A stretch of DNA of 64,000 nt. Source: Acheta domesticus. Taxonomy: Eukaryota > Arthropoda > Insecta > Orthoptera > Gryllidae. The position numbers and the translations under genes were made by a program. Under the pieces are notes generated by a model. The model was not told the origin of the DNA. It was given only the letters and a program-made list of their open reading frames with translations, and did not search any database. The first letter of the stretch is position 1, and each line of letters begins with the position of its first letter. Below are positions 36,093-46,695 of this stretch, one piece after another. The DNA is taken from positions 73,133,821 through 73,197,820 of the forward strand of contig JAHLJT010008756.1 in the NCBI GenBank assembly GCA_031308135.1. The letters run 5' to 3'.

Positions 36093-36377
36093 CGCCGGAC
36101 CCGTGGCGCAGGCTGTTGCGGCAACCGTCGTCTGCGCCGAAGAGGCTGCAGGTTCGAGCCCTGCGTAAGCAAGGTCGTATTTGTGATTGTTCCTTCACAC
36201 CTCCTCATCCTCATCATCTATCATCTCATAATTCACCATTCAAGGCTTAACAACCTTGTCTTACCAAGGGATACAGCCGAAAAGTTGATCCCCATAGTGA
36301 CACACGTTAATCGTGTAGCGTGGTCTGCAATGGCCTGCACGCTAATAATAATAATAATAATAATAATAGTAATAATC
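36093..36377 (+). mobile_element. tRNA-derived SINE, family 2, full length
   Basis: The head has 'gccggacccgtggcgcaggc' and the B box GGTTCGAGCCC near 36151. The body of about 190 bp ends in an (AAT)n tail (36343-36377). It shares its head with 23534-23605 and its AAT tail with SINE family 1 and the R4/Dong LINE. Confidence 0.72.
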
Positions 36378-36409
36378 CTCATACGGTATGAGTAAAACGT
36401 CGAATGTGC

Positions 36410-36540
36410 GGATGTGCGGATGTCCAGTTGTAAGGGTCCGTGCACGCAAGGCTAGAACACTAACCCGTGTACCAATCAATGCAAATGAGAAGTCATTCGA
36501 CGCATCTCGGTCTCCTAATGGGGAAATGATAACACTTGGT
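36410..36540 (+). repeat. Short dispersed repeat, shared with 2465-2578
   Basis: Shared landmarks are 'cccgtgtaccaatcaa', 'cgacgcatctcggtctcc' and 'tgataa'. It lies directly before the helicase remnant. Confidence 0.5.
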
Positions 36541-36572
36541 TTAAAGCTCTATTTGAAACATTCAAAGAAACT

Positions 36573-37834
36573 ATGATGGACCATTTTATATTTTCAAGTT
36601 TTTCTAACGTGCAGGCAGAAAATCTGGTAAAGAAATATATTCAGAGTCAGCTTGAGAAAGTGGGATTTTCTCCTGAAAACGTCGACATCTCTTTGCCAAT
36701 GACATACATTTGGATAAGTCTCAAGTGTGGGATTCTGAGTAGCAACTTGAAATATTTGAACGAATGAGAAGCCAAATGAACAAACAGCAATAAATCATTG
36801 TAAAACACGTTCTGAACATAGCTGAAGAAAAGAAAAATGGCATTGTGAAACATTTTTGCGTGAATATCGATGACCCCGGGGGCTCAAGCAAAACGTACAC
36901 GTACTGAACACGTCATTTCTTCAGAGCACGTGGCATAAAATACAAGACTTCAGTTATACAAGTGTGCTACCAGATGGGACAACACTTCATAGAACTTTTG
37001 CTTTGATTTACATTACACCGGAATCCACATTATGTGAGAAAACTAACAACAAAATTGGAAGAGAGCTAATGGAAACTGATGTTTTCATCATAGATGAAAT
37101 ATCCATGGTGACAAGATATGTTCTTGAAATTGTTAACGAAAAGTTTCAAGAACTAATGGGTAGCAAGCTCTCCTTCGCGAGTAAAATGTTTATCACTAGA
37201 AGCGATCTTGAGTGATTATTAAATGTAATTCAGATGAATATGCAAATAAAAAGATAAATAAAGAAAAAAGAAACCCTCTAATAGATGCAGTTTTTGGAGA
37301 CTTCATTCAAAAGCAGCAATATAACAAAATGAGCTCTAGAGTATTTCTGCCTGCAACAAATGAAAATGATGCGAGAATCAACGAAAAATATTGCAGCGCT
37401 TAGAAGAAAGAGAAGCAAGGAAGTCAGAAATTCTCAAAATGAAATCAAAGATCCATCTCAGCATCGACGAAGTGGATAAAAATAAGCCGGATTAAGTTGT
37501 GAACTATCTCAAAGAATATTTGCATGGACTTCACGAGTCAGGACGTGCACCTCATGAGCTCAAACTTAAGGACAACTATCCAATTATTCTTCTCAGAAAT
37601 ATAAACCCAGCAGCAGGTTTAAGCAATGGAGTCCGCATGTTGGTCACATATACGCGAGAAAATGTTTTGAAACTCAAACTTTTGACTGAGAAAGGAAAAG
37701 GTCAAGACGTCTTAATCCCAAAGATAACATTGACAAGCGGAGAAGGTGACTTTCCAAGAAAAAAAATTCCTGTAAAGGTATGCTATGCTATTACTAGAGC
37801 CCGGAAGTTCAGCCATTTATTTTACCTAAAATAG
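36573..37834 (+). pseudogene. Helitron / PIF1-type helicase pseudogene
   Basis: This is the C-terminal helicase part of a Rep-helicase (Helitron) protein in at least four frames. At 36840-36900 FCVNIDDPGGSSKTYTY is the Walker A motif (normally GxGKTY; here GSSKT). Near 36964 LPDGTTLHRTFAL follows, and at 37060-37215 TDVFIIDEISMV is Walker B. Further on are SRVFLPATNENDARINE (37340-37390) and NYPIILLRNINPAAGLSNG with GKGQDVLIPKI (37560-37730). The end VCYAITRARKFSH stands where relatives have a YAMTINKAQGQ-like motif, so the last helicase motif is altered. The nickase/Rep domain and Helitron ends were not found. It unwound DNA in rolling-circle transposition in its active relatives. Confidence 0.8.
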
Positions 37835-39288
37835 GCGTGAAAAAGGCAATTTTTCTGGCTAAAGTAGGGGGAGCAAAAAGGCGAATAAACAAAGAAAAAT
37901 AACATTTTAAAGAAATTATCGTAAAAAATTAATAATTAAAATGTTTCACATTTTTATTCAAATTCTAAAATGTACGTTACTTCTTAACATGTAAGGAAAT
38001 TATATTTTCTTGGTAATCTCGATTCCATCCAATCTCGATTCTCGTTAATCTCGACACGATATGATGGCTACGAATTTGTTTTGTTCACGATGCTTTTTCT
38101 TCGAAATGATGTTGTGGACTCCCTTTGGAATCTTGAAATATATCACTGGAAATGGAATAATATTTTTTGTTCTTCGCCAGCACTGACAGCGGTGTACCAT
38201 ACACAAAGAGTTCCTCAGAAGCAGCGGAGGCCATGCACTAATGTAGGATCGTCGATAGACAATGTCTGTGGGCATCAATGAAAAAAATCGAAAATTTTGA
38301 ATGATTTTATCTTTTTTCATTTAGATTTTGAACACAAGCCTCTGCTTCCAAGAAAGACAAAATACGACCGTGCCTTCTTGTTGCCCAGGCTTGCAAATAT
38401 AGTATATTCAACTTGATAGAGTTCGGTGCCAGAAGAGAAAAAAGCAGAATAATGAAGTAAGACAGAAAAGGCAAAAATAAGACAAAATGGCAAAAAAGGC
38501 ACCAGAAGCTAAAATAGGCAAAATGAAAATCTACCAAAATAACTCCAGAAGTACAATTAAGCAATTTCTATTGTCAAAAGTCACGAAATAGTAACCATAA
38601 CCAAAAGGCATTTTCCCTGACTTCCCGTGCTCTAGCTATTACTGTAAGTTAAAAATCAGCGTCAAACAATAGACCTTGTAGGAATTGATGTGAGTGAACC
38701 TTTTTTCACGCATTACCAAACGCGGCATTTTCAAGAGTTAAGTTATGGATTATTTGAAAGCGTTAACAAAGAATGACAAAGGACATGAGATTAAAAAGGT
38801 TGTGTAGGAAGAAGCTTTATTGCATCAAGATCCGGCGACGTAGTCCAAAGTAAGTTGGAGTGGGTACATTGTCGTAACCCGTAAAAACCACCATTGAAGT
38901 GGTGCGGCTGCACTTTCTAAACACTTTTTGTATTGTTTAATTCATTATTCCTTCCTTCAAAATTTAGATAGTTCTTTCTGGTTAGAACTTTATATTCACG
39001 TTATATTTTCTTTAAAACCCGCCTGATAATACACTAAAGGAATATACTCCACAGAACAACGCTTGAGACAATTCGGTTTAGGTTCTCCAAATCAATTTTC
39101 TAGGGTAATATATTACTTAGTTTTAAGACTTATGGATATTTTTTTAAGTACGACACCTGAAAACACCTGCGGATTAAAACGCCTGATATTTGTATATTTA
39201 AAGGTTCTTCTCAGTAGTAGGTTTAGTAGAATAGTGTATGTTTTTTACATTTAAAAATGTTTAAGCGTCGGTGACGCCACATTCAGCT

Positions 39289-39290
<2 letters not shown>

Positions 39291-39340
<50 letters not shown>
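39291..39340. repeat. (AAT)n microsatellite
   Basis: About 16 AAT units, degenerating into AAC at the right end. Confidence 0.95.
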
Positions 39341-39341
<1 letters not shown>

Positions 39342-42058
39342 TAACCACAATAACGCAGCCAATTATTACTGATCAAGGCATTTCTTGGTTGATATTTAAT
39401 TTTTCGAATAAAAGAAGCTTAATATTTATTTATTGAGTCACTACATTTCTTATATATCTTTATATTTTGAGCAACTTACATCGTGATATGGTTAACATCG
39501 TTATCTTAATACCAACTTATTTATTTTCCCTTTTTTAGTATTATGGAGAGATTTTTATGATTATATGATATTTTATGCACACAGATCTAGAATTGTAATA
39601 TTAGGATAACACTTTTTGTCGTATTAGGATGACTCCTATTTTCTGAGTTTTAAAATTTAGGAATACACATTTACCATTTGTGTTCTTTATACTCTAGAAA
39701 AATACCTGTTCTCAAATTGTGCCGCTTAGAGCGCGAACACAATCACGCCAGTGTTGTAGCAGTGTTTGAAGTGCACTATTATAGTGCTTCACACCACTGA
39801 GCTACGATTACTAAGACATTTAATGAACACATTTTTGTCAGTAAAACGAACAACCTTGGTGGAGGAACGATCCCAAATTTTCAAATAAAAATAAGGGACA
39901 TCCCGTGATCAATACTACTAGAATCTTTCAAGACCATTAAGAATTAATTATGCGGATCTGGGCTATTAAGAATTAATTATACTGCCGCAAAAACAGCATA
40001 AATAATTGTAGGATTGTTTATTGAGTTATTCGAGCGTATTCAACGCGCAGGCACATTCTCCTGAAAATTGTCTATTGTCATCTGAAGATTTTAAACGGGG
40101 TCATGTTTATGTAACCTGTTTTTTTCTTGTATTTCAATTCCTTCATTTCACGATAGTGTGAGATAACATTTTGTTTGGAAACTTCTCGTCGTTCACTCTT
40201 ATCGAAATATTGAAGTTTTTTTCATAGTACGATTACCAAGTTATATCTTGCTTTGTAAACGCTGTAATTTCGAACTCATCAATTAGAATACAATATAAGA
40301 GACAATTTGAAACTGCTCTTGATGAACGAAGTGGCAACTGCTAAAAATTAGGAAATAGACCGTCATTCTCGATACTTGAATAATGTTCAATTTGAAAATA
40401 TTATTTTACTAAAACATTACAAATTTTTCACGACTATATCAATAAATATGTACATTTTTAATACCACTCGAGCACATACAACATAATAAAGTGTATCGCA
40501 TGACCAGATGCAAAGACAAGATTCCTTGTGCAAAACCAGTGACTCGACAACAGCAATGAAGTTAAGAGCAGAAACAACAGTAGTAATGTTATGTGTAAGG
40601 AAAAATAGTTATATAACGCCTCTTGAGATACATTTGATTATAAATTATACATAAAAATTTGCGTATGAAACAAACTGTCATCTGTATTTAATTTTTATTG
40701 ATAAAATCCGTATTGAGCAATAAATATTTCACTTTCTAAAATGCATTATTTATTACTTGGTTAGCTTGGCGCCGACGACTCTTCTCATTCTAAAACATTT
40801 TATTTACGAAAAGAAATTTTGAATACATACAGTTGTCTCGCTTATCTAGAGAATGTAATATGAAAAAGTATGGACAAAAATACTTTAAAACAATTTGTTT
40901 GATCATAAAGTCATGTATAATGTTCTTCAATCTGAAGTCGTAACTATTCTGCATTGCAAGGAATATAGTAAGGCGATTGACAGCATTCCCCACTGTAAGT
41001 GTGTAGCAACTCCACAGAAGTCATTTCTAAAATTCGTCCAGAATATCCTTGAAGAATTCATTTAAAAAGTGTCGATTGATTAGTTTTGTTGAAAGGAATC
41101 AATTGATCTCTTGGTCGTCTCTGATCACACCAACTTCCAAACGCTTTTTAGTTCACTCCCCTCCCCCATGAAAACAAGTTTTTTTTAGAATTCTCTTAGA
41201 ATGTTTTGGAGAATCCTAAAGAAATGTCAGTTCCCCACCAGCAACCGAGACGCGTCGATTGACCACTTGCTTGCCCCAAAAGGTTGTCTGCAAGGAGTCT
41301 AACAAGAACGGTCAGACAAACATGGATTATCCGGATTATGTATTTAGAATTACTGTGGGAATTGAATTCTTACCTTTACAAGACCAAACACCAGTCTGTG
41401 AATATCCAGCTCACATGCAAGACGGAAATCATGACTGCAGCAGATGATGTCACGCAAAATGGGTGACACTCAGAAACGAAACCTGTAATTTGTAAAGTGA
41501 ATCTGGAAGTAATAAAAAATATCAAGTTAAATAATTCGTAAAAATGTATTTCTAAAATTTCTTACATTATTTAGAGAAAATGTTTCTTATATATTGTCTC
41601 ATTGCTCACAAGATCATTTATTTAGGCCTATAGCTTCAATTCTCTTGCTGTTTCTTCAAACGAATTCTCCAAACAGCAAAGACGGTAGTGCACTATGACA
41701 TTTTGTTATTTCATGTAGTCATTGAAAACAGTAACAAGCAATTATAGTATGTAGGTTTATTTTTATTATCAATTAACTGAAAATTGTGCCTACAATACAG
41801 ATGTTGAATCACATCTGAAAAATTATGCATTTGAAAAGCGAAAACCCAAGTTTTTTATCATCTACAAAGCACCAGTGTCGTTCCTTCGAATAGTCATTAA
41901 ACCTTACACTATACAGATAAAATATAAAGAAAAAATACATAGCCTGTAACAAATGAGATTTTGTAGTCCGAGCGCTGTGTATCTCCGTTGCCCCTCAGGC
42001 AAATCTCCCAGAGGTACGGTAGCTTCTTCAGCGAGAGAATCTTACCTGCAATCCGAGG

Positions 42059-42270
42059 ATGGAGTGTTCGTGAATGATTCTCGAGTGCCGGCTCCGCAGT
42101 GAACGGATGTTCGGGGTCCACCCACGCCAGGGACAAAGGCCGTGAGAAGCACCTCTGGAGGGGGGCGCTGGGCCGGGGCTTTCGGCATCACTGCGCCGTT
42201 TCCGGGCAGGGCATGGCCGGTCGGGCAATGAGGGAAACTGATTCACAGCTACGGGGACATCGCGTTTCAT
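42059..42270 (-). other. GC-rich candidate exon with a strong donor site
   Basis: The minus strand ends in GATTGCAG|GTAAGATT, a good donor, after about 200 GC-rich bases. One frame is open from ATG 42270 for 70 codons, but the protein (Arg/Ser/Pro-rich) matches nothing I know. The compositional contrast is like that of the real lectin exons. It could be an untranslated leader exon of lectin gene 1, whose signal-peptide exon needs one, or an exon of another gene. Unproven. Confidence 0.3.
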
Positions 42271-43379
42271 CGGCCAACGCTACGCAAGCCACTCATTGCT
42301 TCCGTCGGAAGACGCTTGGACTTAACACATACTACATTCGCGTGTCGTTAATGGGTTAAGAAGTTTTGAAAGAATTTCACATTCATTATTTTGAGTTTTT
42401 GTTGAAATCGTTTATTATATTGTGCAACAAATTTATTTACTCTCAGCTGTTAAACTTTACAATGCAAACTGAATCTATTATCTTCACAGAGAATATAATA
42501 AATTGGTTACACGTGTACAACGGAATGTAATGCGTCTGATGTGTTAAAATTTCAGAGAATGCGATATATCGAAAGCGTTTCGATGAAACCGATTCCAATA
42601 AAAAAAAATTCCCTAACACCAAACCGAAGCTGGATGAATCACACCTCACTTGCTCCAAATGATGGATCGGAAAGGGTCTTCCATCCGCACAGACGAGTAT
42701 GGGGGAATGAAAAGCAAGGGAAAAGGGAAAAGCTTCGGATACTAGGCTTGAATCCCCTTTGTCAAATTCCACATCGATAGAACGCGATCGAATCTCGGTC
42801 CTAGCTGAAAGAAGATATCTGACAACTACCCAATGAGTTAAAACTACTAGATGCCAGGGATGTTCAGTGAATACCCTGATGTTCAATAGTACTGTGAACA
42901 TTTTGGAACAGTGGTATCTTGGGAAATTATTGTACTGTATCAATATCCTTTTAACACTTTAGCCTTTAGTACATTTATCGGAGTACAGCCATTTTCTGTC
43001 TATGGTTTGAAAACAGTGACAGCTTGGGAGACTGCTAAATGGAAATGGCATGAACAGCAATCCAATTTAATTAATTTTAGGAGCTCTTTTCACAGTTCTT
43101 TATTTCTGAAATCACAATAAATACAGCAAGCACAAGTAAACACAGCTCTGAATGGAAGTAAATTCGCAAAAAAATTATTCATCGACATGTCAATGGACAG
43201 CTCGCCTGGCATTGAGGAATGGTTGGCTAAAGGATGCTCCATGGCAATGCGCTTCTCCCTTGGTGACATTAATGCCGTTTACTTACTCGCTACCGCTTAC
43301 GCAGTAGAGAGAAAGTTATGTAATGCTGGGTGAAAAACAAATTTTTGGCAGAGAAACTCTTATTACAGGTCCCTGTCGA

Positions 43380-43870
43380 AATAGTGGATAAATCCCGTTG
43401 CTAAATTTAGGGGGATCCTCTAACACGTGGTGTAGCCAAATATTCATGTTTTGTGGGTCCTTGATACCGAAAAATCGAATGACGACGAAACGTCTGTCTG
43501 TCTGTGAACAACGCTAGCGGCTAAACCGTTCATCTACCGGCTAAACAGTTTCTCCAAAATTGATATTCCTGAATCAATCTGATGTCCTGGCCCCTTGAAT
43601 TTGAAACCGATATTTTAATTTTGAGGGATGGAGCTCTCGGGGCATTTAAAAAGAATGAGCTCCACCGTTTTTGATTAAATTTTGTGGTTGGATAGTGTGA
43701 AGAATGTTAAGAGAATGGTGCAGGTCTCATGATCGGTGAAACCTAATTTTTTTGAAAATTGCAAAAATTCAAAATTTTTTCGGCATCTTCCTACAACTAA
43801 AATTATGAAGCCAGATTTTCCTAAATACGTTCCTTAAAAATGGATTTGGACCTGACTTTTTGAACGTTAC
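43380..43870 (-). repeat. Dispersed repeat family A, copy 3 (inverted)
   Basis: The complement of 43385-43540 matches 12940-13090 closely, including 'ggctacaccacgtgttagag' and 'ggtatcaaggacccacaaaa'. Confidence 0.6.
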
Positions 43871-44316
43871 TTGCGACTTGAATAATGAACCTACCTTAAG
43901 TACGTTTCTGCTCGTTGGTTAATATATTTAGTTTTATTAACACCTTTTTACGAAAAATATCATTATCTTGCTTTTGTTCCCACTTTCATTTCCGTTATCA
44001 TCTTGTATTAATGAAGTAATCGATTGTATTACTAAATTTTCCCTATTCCTTTTCAGAGAAACATAAATAATAAATACTTTCTCTTAAACCGATATCATGT
44101 ATCGGAGAACGATAGAAATTTCGTGCCAAACGTGATCCCGAGGTACATATTGGATAGACGTATCGCTCGAGAATCAGTCGGTTCTTACTCATTGGCAGAA
44201 TTGGAAGATTAGTGCTCATCTCCGGGAACACTTCGCCTTCTCAATTTCCACTATTGTTCGAATGTTCACCGTGCAATAGATCTGAACTCCCAGACTCACA
44301 TTAAAGCAACCCATAC

Positions 44317-45771
44317 TGCGATGTGTCGGGGACCATCGCAGTCCTCCACCCTTGCGTCACGCCAAATTACCGGACGGCAGGAAAGAGCTACGCGCCCCCG
44401 AATTAGATATGCCCAGCCGCTCAAGCCCCCCATAAACTTTCAACTATCAATTATACCCTTTTACTGACAATACCGCGATGCGTCGGGTGACCATCGCACC
44501 CTCTCACCCCCGCGTCACGCCAAATTACCGGAAGTTGGAAAGGGCCACGCGTCCACCGCGACCCGATTTAGTTCCGCCCAACGGCCCAAGTTCTCCAGAA
44601 GCCCCTAACAATAAATCTTACCCTTTGTCCAACAATACTGGATGATCGACAGCCGGAACAACCATTTTAGCGACTTGGCGATCGCACCCGGCTCAATAAT
44701 CCTCTAAAAGCCTATAAAATCATCACATGCCAAAGCAGAAGGGACACGTGCGCGCTCCTCCGGCCTAACAATGCCGGCCAATGAACAACCAGAAGGCACC
44801 GTTGATGAAATAGAAGGTTCGAGAAGTTGAAATCCGACCAATAAAATCACTAGGCAGGAAGCACGTGAGCACTTTGAGATTTTTTCGAAAAAACGAAAGG
44901 GACAGACGGGCGAGCGAGGCCAGAGAGAGGACGGGCGACAGACGCTAGAGAGGACGGTCGTGCAGGGGAAGTCGTATGGAGATAGAAACCAACAAGTAAA
45001 GTTTTGAGTAGATTAACAGTGGTAGTTAAGAAAGCCACCGAATATTAGTCAGTTAATGAAACCTGCGGTAGAAAGGGAACAGCAGCAGTGGGTAAGGCAC
45101 ACACTGAGCCGACCACTGCGAAACTTGCCCGGTCTTCACGGAATTAATTCCGAATAGCCAAAGTTTGGCTTCGAGCGTCATACGCGGTCCAGGTGTCGTG
45201 TGACGGCCTGAGACGCGCGCGAGCATCACGTCGCGACCGCCCGGTCATCCACCGCCGACGTCCCGTGCGCCGGAGTCATCACCCCGGAGGCAATCGGAGG
45301 CCAACCTTGCAACGTTCCGGCGTCGCCTCCTGAGGGTCCGACTACACTTCTCCGTCGCTCGGCGAGCAATCCAGTCGCGGTGACATTACCATCTAACATC
45401 ACAGATTGTAAGTTGTCATCACCATCATTCATTAATCGGCTACTAAAGTGACAATAACCCAGCATCAACCTGAACAGTTTCTCTTCGTTTAATTTTTTGA
45501 ATAAATTAGTCCCCGCCATTTGGTCGGGTGAACCAATTAATACCATAGCAAAGTGTTATTATTCTAAATCTTAAGAAACCACCAAATGCAACCCTTCGAC
45601 CCAGGGCGCTCACCCCTGAGACGCTCAACGCCGGCGACATTAAGCAGGTAAGTGGGCATGCGCTTGGCGCCCTTATTAAATAAATTCAGCGCGTGTCCCC
45701 TCCTGCGACTTGGGACGACTGTCACACCATAAGTGTGTCGGCGCCTCCATTTTGTGAGCAGTTCCATCACA
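44317..45771 (+). repeat. 5' LTR of the gypsy element
   Basis: TG...CA ends, 1455 bp. The first part contains an internal tandem duplication of about 157 bp: 'tgcgatgtgtcgggg...ccaaattaccgga' at 44317-44376 recurs diverged at 44475-44532. AATAAA signals occur, for example near 44610. The LTR provides promoter and polyadenylation functions. Confidence 0.93.
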
Positions 45772-46075
45772 TAAATTGGACGCCCAACGTGGTTGTTTTT
45801 ATACGAATAATTGAGCTTGTGTAGACTCAGATCATAAATTGGACGCCCAACGTGGTTGTTTTTATACGAATAATTGAGCTTGTGTAGACTCAGATCATAA
45901 ATTGACACCCAACGTGGTTTTCTATTCACGAATAATTGAACTTGTGTAGCGGGCATCTCATAAATTGGTCGCCCAACTTCGTTTGTTTTTTCACGTATAA
46001 TTCAGCTTGTGCAGCGTGCAGAGCATAAATTGACACACAACGTGGTTTTTAACTAGTATTTTACTTTGTGTTACT
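45771..46075 (+). repeat. Primer binding site and five tandem copies of the PBS unit
   Basis: Directly after the 5' LTR comes taaaTTGGACGCCCAACGTGG, in the place of the primer binding site. It is similar to the complement of a tRNA-Lys(CTT) 3' end, recalled as TGGCGCCCAACGTGGGG, with one extra base. The same unit repeats at 45771, 45834, 45897, 45960 and 46025 (periods 63, 63, 63 and 65 bp). The first two units are identical; the later ones have diverged. Confidence 0.85.
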
Positions 46076-46695
46076 CGCACCTGTGTTTTTCTTATTGAAC
46101 TCACTAATTCTTTCTTATCCATTTTCCGTTTACGCTTGCTCAATTATTGCCCAACTGAAGATTGCATTTGGTTTTAATGTGTGTTTCTTTTGATATTTTG
46201 TATTTTATGAGGTTTTAAATCACTTTGCTTGCGTGTGAGACTTAAATTTTATATTGAACTTCCGGTAATTTTTACATATTTTGTATCAGTGAATGCTCAG
46301 AGTATTACAGTGATTCTCATAACTTAGAAGCCCAAAGTGTATTTATAAGAACATTTCACTCTCTTTTCAGACGCATAATTTCATTTTATTGTTATTTTCT
46401 TTTTACAATTTCTTAATGCGTCATATAGTGTTTAAGTGTGGTTAATTGAACTCTATTTTATTTTTTTCCTTTTTCATTATACGTGCTATTTCCGTCACGT
46501 AACAATTATATGTTTACTTAATAGTGTTTACTTTCTATTTGAAATTTTATGTTTATTTCTCAGTGTTATCCTCTAACATTTCATTGTGTGTGTTTTGTAC
46601 TTTTCTTTTTATTGTGTTTGATTGTGTACTCATGTGTAACGCGCTGTAGGCGTCATTATCGTACTTACGTCACTTCGAGGATTGCTCGCTCCACG

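Larger units (their letters stand above)
37835..44316. other. Gene-poor AT-rich region
   Basis: Nothing coding is supported apart from the GC-rich block at 42059-42270. It includes an (AAT)n at 39291-39340 and an inverted family A repeat. The 166-codon minus frame at 42443-42943 has no recognisable domain and I do not call it a gene. Confidence 0.45.

Noticed and set aside
42443..42943. A 166-codon minus-strand frame
   Set aside because: No recognisable domain, signal or splice context. The composition looks like translated non-coding DNA, and part resembles a dispersed repeat.
45226..45546. Antisense frames of 106 codons in both LTRs (also 51209-51529)
   Set aside because: They are identical because the LTRs are identical. 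They lie inside a non-coding LTR and match nothing known.
45771..46075. CRISPR-like array because of the regular 63-bp spacing
   Set aside because: The whole unit repeats, not a short repeat with unique spacers. It lies inside an LTR retrotransposon of an animal genome.
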